Below, piece after piece: positions 1 through 7,731 of a DNA stretch of 64,000 bases. Source of the stretch: Flavobacteriales bacterium (GTDB lineage: Bacteria; Bacteroidota; Bacteroidia; Flavobacteriales_E; Vicingaceae); assembly GCA_020635825.1 (NCBI GenBank), contig JACJZA010000010.1, positions 1-64,000 on the forward strand, written 5' to 3'. The position numbers and the translations under genes are program-made. The stretch's first letter is position 1, and the number at the start of each line of letters is the position of its first letter. The notes under the pieces were generated by a model. It was not told where the DNA came from, did not search any database, and worked only from the letters and a program-made list of their open reading frames with translations.

Positions 1-187
<187 letters not shown>

Positions 188-289
188 AATAAATCTTAAA
201 TGTTTTCTAAGATTGTTTCACATTGGAAATAGAAATTGATTTTTCTTTCTCAAGGATACTTACCTTTTTTATTTATCTTACTTCAGTTT

Positions 290-300
290 TTTCAAAGAAC
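290..300 (-). promoter_or_regulatory. boxA-like rRNA leader antitermination motif
   Basis: The leftward strand reads GTTCTTTGAAA about 100 nt upstream of the predicted 16S 5' end. A GTTCTTTGA motif is usual in rRNA leaders of Bacteroidota and resembles the boxA element bound by NusB/NusE. It lies downstream of all three candidate promoters, as expected for a leader element. The assignment rests on the motif and its position only. Confidence 0.45.
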
Positions 301-377
301 ACTATATACAATATAGAGAACTATATTTCATTTTTTTTCAACCTCTTTTTTGAGAACGTTTTCTCGTTTGAGGGGTG

Positions 378-407
378 CAAATGTACAACTAATTTTAAAA
401 CCTCCAA
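378..407 (-). promoter_or_regulatory. rrn promoter P3 (proximal to 16S)
   Basis: On the leftward strand there is a TTG (405-407), a 19-nt spacer, and TACATTTG (378-385). This matches the Bacteroidota primary sigma consensus TTG-N17-23-TAnnTTTG. It is the copy nearest 16S and would give a leader of about 185 nt. It shares the bases around the -7 box with P1 and P2 but not their long downstream repeat. Confidence 0.7.
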
Positions 408-448
408 ATAAAATTTAAATTATTTTCAAACTTTATTTTTAACACTTA

Positions 449-482
449 AAACCGTTGTTTCAAAAGCGGATGCAAAAGTAGA
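449..482. repeat. 34-bp direct repeat, copy 1 (rrn promoter P2)
   Basis: Identical to 577-610, with copies 128 bp apart. It spans the -7 box and the initial transcribed region of rrn promoter P2. The duplication probably made two of the three tandem rRNA promoters. Confidence 0.9.
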
Positions 483-501
483 ACTAATTTTCAATCTGCA
501 A
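473..501 (-). promoter_or_regulatory. rrn promoter P2
   Basis: On the leftward strand TTG (499-501) is followed by an 18-nt spacer and TACTTTTG (473-480), a full match to TTG-N17-23-TAnnTTTG. The -7 box lies inside a 34-bp direct repeat shared with P1, so the transcription start and initial transcribed region are identical in both. Confidence 0.7.
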
Positions 502-576
502 AACTTTTTAGAAAAATTTTTCAAATTATTTTTTTAGACTTTTCTTCTGCTTCAATATGATGCTTTATATTTAGTG

Positions 577-610
577 AAACCGTTGTTTCAAAAGCGGATG
601 CAAAAGTAGA
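577..610. repeat. 34-bp direct repeat, copy 2 (rrn promoter P1)
   Basis: Identical to 449-482. It contains the -7 box and start region of rrn promoter P1. The upstream (-33) halves of the two promoters are not identical, so the duplicated unit covers only the core and downstream part. Confidence 0.9.
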
Positions 611-630
611 TAGCTTTTTGTAATTAACAA
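601..630 (-). promoter_or_regulatory. rrn promoter P1 (distal)
   Basis: On the leftward strand TTG (628-630), a 19-nt spacer and TACTTTTG (601-608) match the Bacteroidota consensus. It is about 420 nt upstream of mature 16S and about 105 nt downstream of the terminator at 735-763, so the rRNA operon is insulated from the preceding gene. Confidence 0.7.
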
Positions 631-734
631 GTAATTGTTGAATTATTTTTTGAAGTATTTTGCTTTGCACTGATTATCAAGCAAATATTTTTTGAAATAT
701 TTATCCAAACATCAATTTAAACTTATCTTAAAAT

Positions 735-763
735 CAAAAACCTCCCATAAAGAGAGGTTTTTG
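735..763 (-). terminator. Rho-independent terminator of the leftward gene ending at 786
   Basis: Perfect 10-bp inverted repeat CAAAAACCTC / GAGGTTTTTG with a 9-nt loop. The leftward transcript ends in a T tract. It lies 22 bp beyond the stop codon of the upstream gene and separates it from the rrn promoters. Confidence 0.8.
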
Positions 764-785
764 CATTATTGTATTATTTGAAAAC

Positions 786-2246
786 TTAATTGGAATTAAA
801 GCTAGTTAGAGTAAAACCGTTTTTAGCAAATGCCCCTTTAGCATATATTAATCTATTTTCAAATAAATAAAAATTTATATTCAAATTCCAAGAACCTTTA
901 TTTTTCATTATTCTTCTTGCAGCATCATTAACTTTATAATTGTTAGAATTTTTATCTTTTAATATATAGCTTTTAAGATCTTTAAAACTCTGTAAATTAT
1001 TAAATTCATGACAATCTAAGGTATAACCATCATCTTCATCTAATTTACCTTGAGAACAAGTTTCATTAATAATAAACTCAGGATTATCTCCATTTGGGTC
1101 AGTTCTTAAATAATAATGATTATCACCATATCTGGATTTTATGGTTAGAGAATTATCATAATTAACTTTTAAAACTGCTGGGTTTATAACTTTCTGCAGC
1201 ACTTGTTTACCTAATTTAGAATCATAGTTTTTTTCCCATACCAATTCTAACTTTGAATCATAACAACGATATGAAACTATTAATTCACCATTATCTTTAT
1301 TTAAGGAGTAAGTGTAAATTCTATTATGAGTATTATCATAAAGAACCTCACCTAATAAATCATTATCAGCAATTTTTTCACCCATTTTAACAAAAACCTC
1401 TTTAATATCACCTCCTTCTATTGGGCAAATTAGAATTTTTTTAAAGAATTGTTTCGTATCTTTGTTTTCAACAACATAATTATCCATCAATACCAAAACA
1501 TTGTTGACTACCATTAAATTCTCCCATTGTCTCACTATATAATTTTCCGGATTTAAATAACGTTTATAAACTCCCTCTTTATCATCTTCAGGTGATTTAG
1601 GATTAATTGTAAAAGTTTCAGCTTTAGTTTCACCATGCTTTATACGTCTTACAAAAACTGACGGGGCATTTTTTGCATCTGATTTACCGTAATAATTATT
1701 ACCTTCAACCAAATAAAAATAATTATCATCTACAAAAGCATCTAAACTATATTCGGGTATCTCTTGTTTAGTCAAATGCACCTCCATATCTAGATGTATT
1801 TCGGTCAATTTGCCTGATGCTACGTCTATTAAATTAATATTACTTTTTTGATAATTTACTGTATATACATATTCACCCGATGGAGAAACATAGATAGAAG
1901 ATTTATCTAAAACACCCCTTCCTTGTGTTTTAGGAATTTTGTTATAATACATATCATAGTATGGCTTCTTAATTTCTGATTTGCTATAATCTTTTAATTC
2001 CCACTTCAAGTTCAAATCAGAATCATAAAATATTAACGTAGGATTAAAACTAACAATAGACTGATAATCTACTGTTGAGTAAGAAACTAAAACACCTTTA
2101 TTGTGTACTTTATTTGATTTAAATTCTTGTGCATTAGGAGGATCAATAGCCACCTCTTTTACCTGTGATATTGCTAAATGACTATACACTAATAAGATTA
2201 CAAACAAAGTAGCTTTTTCAATATTTTTCATTGGAATGGTTTTCAT
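786..2246 (-). CDS. Secreted protein of unknown function
   Basis: A 486-residue protein. The N-terminus carries a hydrophobic segment ending in AIS-Q, a typical signal peptide of this organism, so it should be exported to the periplasm or beyond. There is no lipobox cysteine and no recognisable T9SS sorting tail. The rest is a mixture of beta-strand-like segments with repeated 'ySpsGEYVYTV' and 'YDNTHNRIYTYSL' style lines, suggesting a beta-propeller-like fold, but I do not recognise a family. The start may be the second Met (2231), six residues in, which gives a more usual signal peptide. The gene is monocistronic, with a strong terminator at 735-763, and is divergent from the small regulator at 2352. 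Confidence 0.75.
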   Translation of the reverse strand: MKTIPMKNIEKATLFVILLVYSHLAISQVKEVAIDPPNAQEFKSNKVHNKGVLVSYSTVDYQSIVSFNPTLIFYDSDLNLKWELKDYSKSEIKKPYYDMYYNKIPKTQGRGVLDKSSIYVSPSGEYVYTVNYQKSNINLIDVASGKLTEIHLDMEVHLTKQEIPEYSLDAFVDDNYFYLVEGNNYYGKSDAKNAPSVFVRRIKHGETKAETFTINPKSPEDDKEGVYKRYLNPENYIVRQWENLMVVNNVLVLMDNYVVENKDTKQFFKKILICPIEGGDIKEVFVKMGEKIADNDLLGEVLYDNTHNRIYTYSLNKDNGELIVSYRCYDSKLELVWEKNYDSKLGKQVLQKVINPAVLKVNYDNSLTIKSRYGDNHYYLRTDPNGDNPEFIINETCSQGKLDEDDGYTLDCHEFNNLQSFKDLKSYILKDKNSNNYKVNDAARRIMKNKGSWNLNINFYLFENRLIYAKGAFAKNGFTLTSFNSN

Positions 2247-2351
2247 AAAAATTAATTTTTAATAAATATACTTTAAAAATTAAAAATACAAAATTATAAT
2301 TACCCAATATATAGGGTGGTATAGTTTTTTGAATAAGGAGATTTTAGTTGT

Positions 2352-2582
2352 GTGATTAACAACCGAAATACAACTCACTTAACTGCCTTTGGAATTCATG
2401 TAAGAAAAATTCGTGAAACCAAAGGAATTACTCAAGAAGAGCTTACATTTAAATCAGAACTTTCTAAAAATATGATTGGTTTAATTGAAAGAGGCGAAGT
2501 TAATCCAACGCTTTCAACTCTAATTAATTTATCCGAAGGATTAGATATCCCTTTAAAATTGTTGATGGATTTTGAAACTTAA
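2352..2582 (+). CDS. XRE-family helix-turn-helix regulator (small)
   Basis: A 76-residue protein made almost only of a Cro/C1-type HTH: the order FGIHVRKIRETKGITQEEL, then a recognition-helix region KNMIGLIERGEVNPTLSTL, is diagnostic of HTH_3. It should bind DNA as a dimer; the target is unknown. The start is GTG: an in-frame TAA at 2334-2336 leaves no room for an upstream ATG. A purine-rich AAGGAG at 2335-2340 precedes it, unusual because Bacteroidota rarely use Shine-Dalgarno sequences. Its stop codon overlaps the stop of the convergent SDR gene by 4 bp. Confidence 0.85.
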   Translation: MINNRNTTHLTAFGIHVRKIRETKGITQEELTFKSELSKNMIGLIERGEVNPTLSTLINLSEGLDIPLKLLMDFET

Positions 2583-3283
2583 GGAGTAGTTATAGCCACC
2601 GGAATAATTTTTCCATTAAATAACTTATTACACGTTAAGCTAAACTGATAAATGAACTGCGCCATATCTTTTGCAGAAACCGGAGACTCGTATCCAGGAA
2701 AAGCTTCATGCAACATTTCGGTTTGTGCAGAGCCTAACGCTAAACAATTTACTTTTATTCCAGTTTCTTTTAGTTCTTCGGCTAAACACTCGGTTAAATT
2801 TGCTAGTGCAGCTTTGCTTGCGCTGTAAACTGATAATCCGGGAAACTTAACACTTCCTTGCACTCCTCCCATGCTACCAATGTTTACAATATGACAATTG
2901 GTTGCTGCATATTTGGCTGCAATATTTTTATTGATTAAATAAGGAGCCGTAAAATTGACTTTAAACGACTCTTCAATATCTTTTACTTCAGTTTGTAAAA
3001 AAGGTCCATTGATTAACTGCCCTGCATTATTAATTACCACATTAAATGAAGTGTTTATTTTTTTTAATGCTTTTTCAATTTCATCTTCCAAGTTATTGGT
3101 AAGAAAATCAATATATTCAGAAACTATTAGATTGTTGAACTTTTCTAAACATTCTTGTTCTAGTTCTTTCATTTTCTCTTGATTTCGAGAAAATACCACT
3201 ACTTTATTATTAGTATTAGCTGCAAAAAGCAACACTAATTCTCTTCCTATTCCCCTAGAGCCTCCAGTAATTAGGATATTCAT
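2579..3283 (-). CDS. Short-chain dehydrogenase/reductase (SDR)
   Basis: A 234-residue classical SDR. It has the Rossmann cofactor motif TGGSRGIG (residues 6-13), NNAG (85-88), catalytic Ser137 in NIGSMGG, and the Tyr153-x3-Lys157 pair in YSASK, so all catalytic residues are present. The cofactor is probably NADP(H), inferred from the GSRG loop followed by SRN. The substrate cannot be told from sequence; FabG-like 3-oxoacyl reductases and sepiapterin-type reductases look alike. The start ATG overlaps the stop of the upstream NlpC/P60 gene (TAATG), so the two are translationally coupled. Confidence 0.9.
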   Translation of the reverse strand: MNILITGGSRGIGRELVLLFAANTNNKVVVFSRNQEKMKELEQECLEKFNNLIVSEYIDFLTNNLEDEIEKALKKINTSFNVVINNAGQLINGPFLQTEVKDIEESFKVNFTAPYLINKNIAAKYAATNCHIVNIGSMGGVQGSVKFPGLSVYSASKAALANLTECLAEELKETGIKVNCLALGSAQTEMLHEAFPGYESPVSAKDMAQFIYQFSLTCNKLFNGKIIPVAITTP

Positions 3284-3804
3284 TAGACCTTACCTCCTTT
3301 ATTGTATGCTTTTTTATAATAGGGATTTTCTAAACTGGAAATAATTACTCCTTTACTAGTACTAGCATGCACAAACATATTATTTTGCAGATAAACTCCT
3401 ACATGAGCATTCTTTTTACCTTCTATATTAAAAAGTACTAAGTCGCCTTCTTCTAATCTTGATTGTTTTACCTTATCTAATTGTTTGGCAATATCTTTTG
3501 TAGTTCTTGGCAATTCTTTTTGATACACCTGATTGTACAATACATTACAAAACCCAGAGCAATCTATACCTGACTTAGATAAACCACCATATTTATATGG
3601 AGTTCCTGTCCACTCTTCAATAAACGCATAAAGTCTTACATTTTTAATTTCAGTAGTTGACACATTAAGTAAATCAGCATATTTTTTTTGAATTACCTTA
3701 TGTGTTTCTGCTTCTTTTTTCTGAGCTTTTTTTTGAGAATTACACGAATAAAATAACAATGACATTATAAGTGCAGGAAAAAAGAATTTGTATAATTTAT
3801 TCAT
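3283..3804 (-). CDS. NlpC/P60-family lipoprotein, peptidoglycan endopeptidase
   Basis: I place the start at 3804, giving 173 residues: this yields a lipoprotein signal (LLFYS-C, lipidated Cys21), whereas the longer reading frame to 3876 would begin inside the terminator at 3844-3873. The C-terminal NlpC/P60 domain has Cys82 in IDCSGF, His134 in NAHVGVY and His146 in FVHAS, the usual Cys-His-His triad. Members cleave peptide stems of peptidoglycan (for example gamma-D-Glu to mDAP bonds). The protein would be membrane-anchored facing the periplasm. It is followed without gap by the SDR gene (TAATG junction). Confidence 0.88.
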   Translation of the reverse strand: MNKLYKFFFPALIMSLLFYSCNSQKKAQKKEAETHKVIQKKYADLLNVSTTEIKNVRLYAFIEEWTGTPYKYGGLSKSGIDCSGFCNVLYNQVYQKELPRTTKDIAKQLDKVKQSRLEEGDLVLFNIEGKKNAHVGVYLQNNMFVHASTSKGVIISSLENPYYKKAYNKGGKV

Positions 3805-3843
3805 AAACATTAATAAGACATTCAAATTTAATAGTATACCAAC

Positions 3844-3873
3844 AAAAAAGGCCTGACAAAAATCAGACCTTTT
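3844..3873 (-). terminator. Rho-independent terminator downstream of paaE
   Basis: In the leftward transcript AAAAGGUCUGA pairs with UCAGGCCUUUU (one U-G pair) around a short loop, followed by T residues. It lies about 20 bp past the paaE stop codon, and the true start of the NlpC/P60 gene lies downstream of it. Confidence 0.8.
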
Positions 3874-3894
3874 CAATATTATATTGTTAAAAAA

Positions 3895-4947
3895 CTAAAC
3901 CACATCAAAATCTACCATTACTTTTTCTGATGCTGGATGTGCTTGGCAAGTTAAAATAAAGCCTTCTTCTACCTCAGCATCAGATAATGAATAATTCATA
4001 TCCATGATAGCCTTTCCTTCAACCACCTGTGCTTTACAGGTACAACAAACTGCTCCTTTGCATGAAAAAGGTGCATCTACTCCGTTATTAATAGCTGCAT
4101 CTAAAATAAAATCACCTTCTGAATCCAAATCAAACTCAATTTCTTCACCATCCATAATAACTGTTAAATGACTGGTTCCTTTAAAATCACTATCCACTAT
4201 TTTTTGTGGTTCAGAGGCTTTTACAGGCACAGTAAATAACTCAAAATGAATTTTAGTTCTACCCACCCCTAAATACTCCAATCCTTTGGATACTGCATTA
4301 ATCATTTCTTCAGGTCCACATAAGAAAAACCCATCTGCCTGCAACAATTCTACATTTTCTCTAATAATATCATCAAATTTCTTTTCATTAATTCTTCCTT
4401 CAAAAAGTTTGTTATTATTTGCTTGTTGACTAAACACATAATGTACATTTAATCTATCTCCAAATTCAGTCAACAATTCATCCAACTCTTTTTTAAAGAT
4501 GGTTAAATTTTCATTTTTATTACCATAATATAATGTAAACTTAGAATTAGTTACATTCAACACCTGTTTAATCATTGATATAACTGGCGTTATTCCACTT
4601 CCAGCAGCAAAGCCTACATAGTGTTTATCATTTTCGGGATCTAAATAAAAATTTCCTTGAGGTAACATTATTTCTAATTCTACTCCAGGCAATAATGCTT
4701 CATTAAAAAAAGTAGACATTTTACCATTTTTAATTTGCTTCACTGCTATTCTAAAATCACTTTCGTAAGGAGCACTACTCAAAGAATAAGATCTTCTTAC
4801 ATCTTCTCCATTTATCTCTTTTTTTATAGTAATGTACTGACCAGAATGGTAAGGAAAATCATTCAAATTCACATCAAAAGCTACAGAAACAGATTCTGGT
4901 GTTTCTCTTCTTACATCTTTAACTATTACTTTCTTAAACAAACTCAT
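3895..4947 (-). CDS. paaE: Phenylacetyl-CoA epoxidase reductase subunit PaaE
   Basis: A 350-residue flavin reductase fused to a ferredoxin. The N-terminal FAD-binding domain contains RRSYSLSSAP. An NAD(P)-binding domain follows (GFAAGSGITPVISMI and FFLCGPEEMI). The C-terminal plant-type [2Fe-2S] domain has Cys296, Cys301, Cys304 and Cys334. PaaE passes electrons from NADPH to the di-iron PaaA subunit, which epoxidises the ring of phenylacetyl-CoA. The assignment is supported by paaABCD starting 172 bp away on the other strand. In many genomes paaE is the last gene of paaABCDE; here it is divergent. Other family members reduce other oxygenases, but the context decides. Confidence 0.9.
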   Translation of the reverse strand: MSLFKKVIVKDVRRETPESVSVAFDVNLNDFPYHSGQYITIKKEINGEDVRRSYSLSSAPYESDFRIAVKQIKNGKMSTFFNEALLPGVELEIMLPQGNFYLDPENDKHYVGFAAGSGITPVISMIKQVLNVTNSKFTLYYGNKNENLTIFKKELDELLTEFGDRLNVHYVFSQQANNNKLFEGRINEKKFDDIIRENVELLQADGFFLCGPEEMINAVSKGLEYLGVGRTKIHFELFTVPVKASEPQKIVDSDFKGTSHLTVIMDGEEIEFDLDSEGDFILDAAINNGVDAPFSCKGAVCCTCKAQVVEGKAIMDMNYSLSDAEVEEGFILTCQAHPASEKVMVDFDVV

Positions 4948-4967
4948 ACTTATTTATATTTTGGCTG

Positions 4968-4975
4968 CAAAAATA
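4968..4975 (-). promoter_or_regulatory. Candidate -7 box for paaE
   Basis: TATTTTTG on the leftward strand fits TAnnTTTG and lies 21 nt before the paaE ATG. No good TTG occurs at the right distance upstream, so this is tentative. No equally good box was found for the divergent paaA side; TAAACTTG near 5085 has one mismatch. Confidence 0.35.
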
Positions 4976-5119
4976 AAATTATTTACTTAATTATCTGCCT
5001 GATTTTGAAACCTAACAAATGCCTCCTTAAAAATTTAAGAATTAACAACTGATTTTTATCATGGCACATTTAAGGATTTATAAGTAAACTTGTAGTCAGT
5101 AAAAAGAAATTGATTTACT

Positions 5120-6061
5120 ATGGAAGATGTAAAAAAATTAGAAGAATTTCAAGCAAAGATAGATGCTGAAATAAAGATAGAACCAAAAGATTGGATGCCT
5201 GAAGACTACAGAAAGCATTTACAAAGACAAATTTCTCAGCATGCACATTCCGAGGTAATTGGAATGCAGCCCGAAGGAAACTGGATTAGTAGAGCTCCCA
5301 GTTTAAGAGCAAAAGTAGTTTTATTGGCTAAAATACAAGATGAAGCAGGTCATGGTCAGTATTTATATGCTGCTGCCGAAACTTTAGGAAAAAGTAGAGA
5401 TGAATACATTGAAGAATTACAAACTGAAAAAGCAAAATATTCCAGCATTTTTAATTACCCTACCTTATCTTGGGCTGACATGGGAGCTGTTGGCTGGTTG
5501 GTTGATGGAGCTGCGATTGTAAATCAAGTTTCCTTACAAAGAACTTCTTATGGGCCTTATTCTAGAGCAATGGTTAGAATTTGTAAAGAAGAAAGTTTCC
5601 ATCAACGTCAAGGCTATGAAATAATAGCACACATGGCACAAGGCACTCCAGAACAAAAAGAAATGGCTCAAGATGCTTTGAATCGTTTTTGGTGGCCATC
5701 ATTAATGATGTTTGGTCCACATGATTCTGATTCACCAAACATGGGAAATGGAGTAAAATGGAAAATTAAGAGAGAGACCAATGACGAATTACGTCAAAAA
5801 TTCATTGACAAAACTGTTCAACAAGCAGAAGTAATTGGTTTAACTATCCCAGATCCTGATTTAAAATGGAATGAGGAAAAAGGTCATTATGATTTTGGTG
5901 AAATTGACTGGGATGAGTTTTGGAATGTCGTAAAAGGAAATGGCCCTTGTAATAAACAAAGATTACAACATCATATTAAAGCTCATGAAGATGGAAAATG
6001 GGTTAGAGAAGCTGCCAATGCTTATGCTCAAAAACAAAAAAACAAACAATTAGTCGCTTAA
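5120..6061 (+). CDS. paaA: Phenylacetyl-CoA epoxidase catalytic subunit PaaA
   Basis: A 313-residue ferritin-like di-iron protein. It carries two E-x2-H type metal-ligand segments, DEAGHGQY and KEESFHQRQG, as expected for the catalytic subunit. PaaA oxidises phenylacetyl-CoA to the 1,2-epoxide using O2 and electrons from PaaE, in a complex with PaaB and PaaC. Length and sequence are normal for the family. It heads a tight operon: paaB follows after 11 bp. The window does not contain paaG, paaZ, paaJ, paaF or paaK, so later steps of phenylacetate breakdown must be encoded elsewhere. Confidence 0.96.
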   Translation: MEDVKKLEEFQAKIDAEIKIEPKDWMPEDYRKHLQRQISQHAHSEVIGMQPEGNWISRAPSLRAKVVLLAKIQDEAGHGQYLYAAAETLGKSRDEYIEELQTEKAKYSSIFNYPTLSWADMGAVGWLVDGAAIVNQVSLQRTSYGPYSRAMVRICKEESFHQRQGYEIIAHMAQGTPEQKEMAQDALNRFWWPSLMMFGPHDSDSPNMGNGVKWKIKRETNDELRQKFIDKTVQQAEVIGLTIPDPDLKWNEEKGHYDFGEIDWDEFWNVVKGNGPCNKQRLQHHIKAHEDGKWVREAANAYAQKQKNKQLVA

Positions 6062-6072
6062 AAAAATAAGAT

Positions 6073-6366
6073 ATGAATAATACAGATAATCAAGGAGATG
6101 TATGGGAGGTGTTTGTTCAAAGCAAACCAGGACTACCTCACAAACATGCAGGAAGTGTTCATGCAACAGATAAAGAAATGGCTTTACAAAATGCCAGAGA
6201 TATGTATACCAGAAGAAATGAAGGAACCTGTATTTGGGTAGTGCCATTAGATGCTATTGTTTCTTCAATGCCGGAAGATAGTGGTTCATTCTTTGAACCA
6301 TCTGACGATAAAATATATAGACATCCTACCCATTATGTAATGCCAGAAGGAGCTAAACACATTTAA
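6073..6366 (+). CDS. paaB: Phenylacetyl-CoA epoxidase subunit PaaB
   Basis: A 97-residue protein with the typical PaaB opening (WEVFVQSKPGLPHKHAGSVH) and the family pattern ATDKEMALQNARDMYTRR. It is a small non-catalytic subunit that bridges PaaA-PaaC heterodimers in the epoxidase complex. It is 11 bp from both paaA and paaC, in the same operon. Length is normal. Confidence 0.95.
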   Translation: MNNTDNQGDVWEVFVQSKPGLPHKHAGSVHATDKEMALQNARDMYTRRNEGTCIWVVPLDAIVSSMPEDSGSFFEPSDDKIYRHPTHYVMPEGAKHI

Positions 6367-6377
6367 AAAACAAAATC

Positions 6378-7136
6378 ATGACAAAAGAAGAAGCTTTATT
6401 TAATTATTGTTTAAGATTGGGAGATTCCAGTTTAATTCTAGGTCAAAGAATGTCTGAATGGTGTAGTAATGGGCCTATTATAGAAGAAGATATTGCTTTA
6501 ACAAATATTGCACTTGACTTAATTGGACAAGCTAGAACTATGCTTACTTATGCCGGACAACTAGAAGGAAAAGGTCGTACAGAAGATGATTTTGCATATA
6601 AAAGAAATGAAAGAGAATTTTATAATACTTTATTATCAGAAAGACCAAATGGTCATTTTGGAGATACTACCATAAGAAACTTTTTACATTCTGCCTATTA
6701 TTATCATTTATTTAAAGTATTATCAAATAGTAAAGATGAAATGATTGCTGCTCATTCAGTTAAATCATTAAAAGAAGTTACCTACCATTTACGCCATAGT
6801 GCAGAATGGGTAGTAAGACTTGGAGATGGGACTGAAGAAAGTCATCAAAAAGTTCAGAAATCATTTAATGATCTATGGGAATACACGGGAGATTTGTTTG
6901 AAATGAATAAAGTGGATGAACTTTTAATAAAAGAAGGAATTGCCGTAGATTTAAATGATGTAAAAAAAGAATGGCTTAAAACCATAAACGAAGTTTTAGA
7001 TAGAGCAACTTTATCAAAACCTGAAGATGCTTACATGCATTCAGGAAGATTAAATGCGATTCATTCGGAATATTTAGGTCATTTATTGGCGGAAATGCAA
7101 TTTTTACCAAGAGCCTATCCTGATGCAAAATGGTAA
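6378..7136 (+). CDS. paaC: Phenylacetyl-CoA epoxidase structural subunit PaaC
   Basis: A 252-residue ferritin-like protein that is homologous to PaaA but acts as its structural partner. Family signatures include LRLGDSSLILGQRMSEW near the N-terminus and EVTYHLRHSAEWVVRLGDGT in the middle. It keeps PaaA stable in the complex. Its 3' end overlaps the start of paaD by 7 bp, which argues for translational coupling. Confidence 0.95.
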   Translation: MTKEEALFNYCLRLGDSSLILGQRMSEWCSNGPIIEEDIALTNIALDLIGQARTMLTYAGQLEGKGRTEDDFAYKRNEREFYNTLLSERPNGHFGDTTIRNFLHSAYYYHLFKVLSNSKDEMIAAHSVKSLKEVTYHLRHSAEWVVRLGDGTEESHQKVQKSFNDLWEYTGDLFEMNKVDELLIKEGIAVDLNDVKKEWLKTINEVLDRATLSKPEDAYMHSGRLNAIHSEYLGHLLAEMQFLPRAYPDAKW

Positions 7137-7633
7137 CACCAATAGAATATAGCAAGGAACAAATTTGGGAATTTCTTTCTGAAATTCCCGACCCTGAAAT
7201 CCCTGTTATTACTATTGAAGAATTGGGAGTATTAAGAAATGTTGATATAATCGATAACAGGGTTATTGTCACTATTACTCCAACTTATACTGGCTGCCCT
7301 GCCATGAAAATGTTTGAAGATGATATTATTAAAACTCTTCATCAAAAGGGAATTAAAAATATAGAAATCAATATGGTTTTCTCTCCAGCTTGGACTACAG
7401 ACTGGATGAGTGAAGAAGCAAGAGAAAAACTAAGAAAATTTGGAATTTCACCACCAATAAAGGGGACAGCTGACAAAGGTGTTTTGTTTGCAAATGGCCC
7501 AAAAAATGTTCCTTGCCCCAATTGTGGCTCGACTAACACAAATCTAAAAAGTCAATTTGGTTCAACTGCTTGCAAAGCACTTTACACCTGTAATGATTGT
7601 TTAGAACCTTTTGATTATTTTAAATGTATCTAA
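7130..7633 (+). CDS. paaD: Phenylacetate pathway protein PaaD (MIP18/DUF59 family)
   Basis: A 167-residue protein with an N-terminal MIP18/DUF59 domain (EIPDPEIPVITIEELGVL, then TYTGCPAM with its conserved Cys) and a C-terminal zinc-ribbon-like tail (CPNCGST and CNDC). PaaD is required for epoxidase activity and is thought to help mature its metal centre, like SufT/MIP18 proteins in Fe-S assembly. It is the last gene of paaABCD. No clear terminator hairpin follows within the 98 bp before the next gene. Confidence 0.93.
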   Translation: MVTPIEYSKEQIWEFLSEIPDPEIPVITIEELGVLRNVDIIDNRVIVTITPTYTGCPAMKMFEDDIIKTLHQKGIKNIEINMVFSPAWTTDWMSEEAREKLRKFGISPPIKGTADKGVLFANGPKNVPCPNCGSTNTNLKSQFGSTACKALYTCNDCLEPFDYFKCI

Positions 7634-7709
7634 ATAATCAATATTAAATTAATCTTTAGGAAAACAACTTTTATGATAATTTTTCGTCTTTAGTAGACTG
7701 AGGATTTCT

Positions 7710-7717
7710 TAGCTTTG
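7710..7717 (+). promoter_or_regulatory. -7 box of the large T9SS protein gene
   Basis: TAGCTTTG fits TAnnTTTG exactly and is followed by the usual C. It lies 14 nt before the ATG at 7732, implying a very short leader. The -33 TTG is not obvious; TTT occurs about 21 nt upstream. Confidence 0.5.
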
Positions 7718-7731
7718 CATAAAATTATATA

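Noticed and set aside
223..411. An open frame of about 60 codons upstream of 16S as a small gene
   Set aside because: It overlaps the rRNA leader and promoter P3, its product is low-complexity, and there is no start context.
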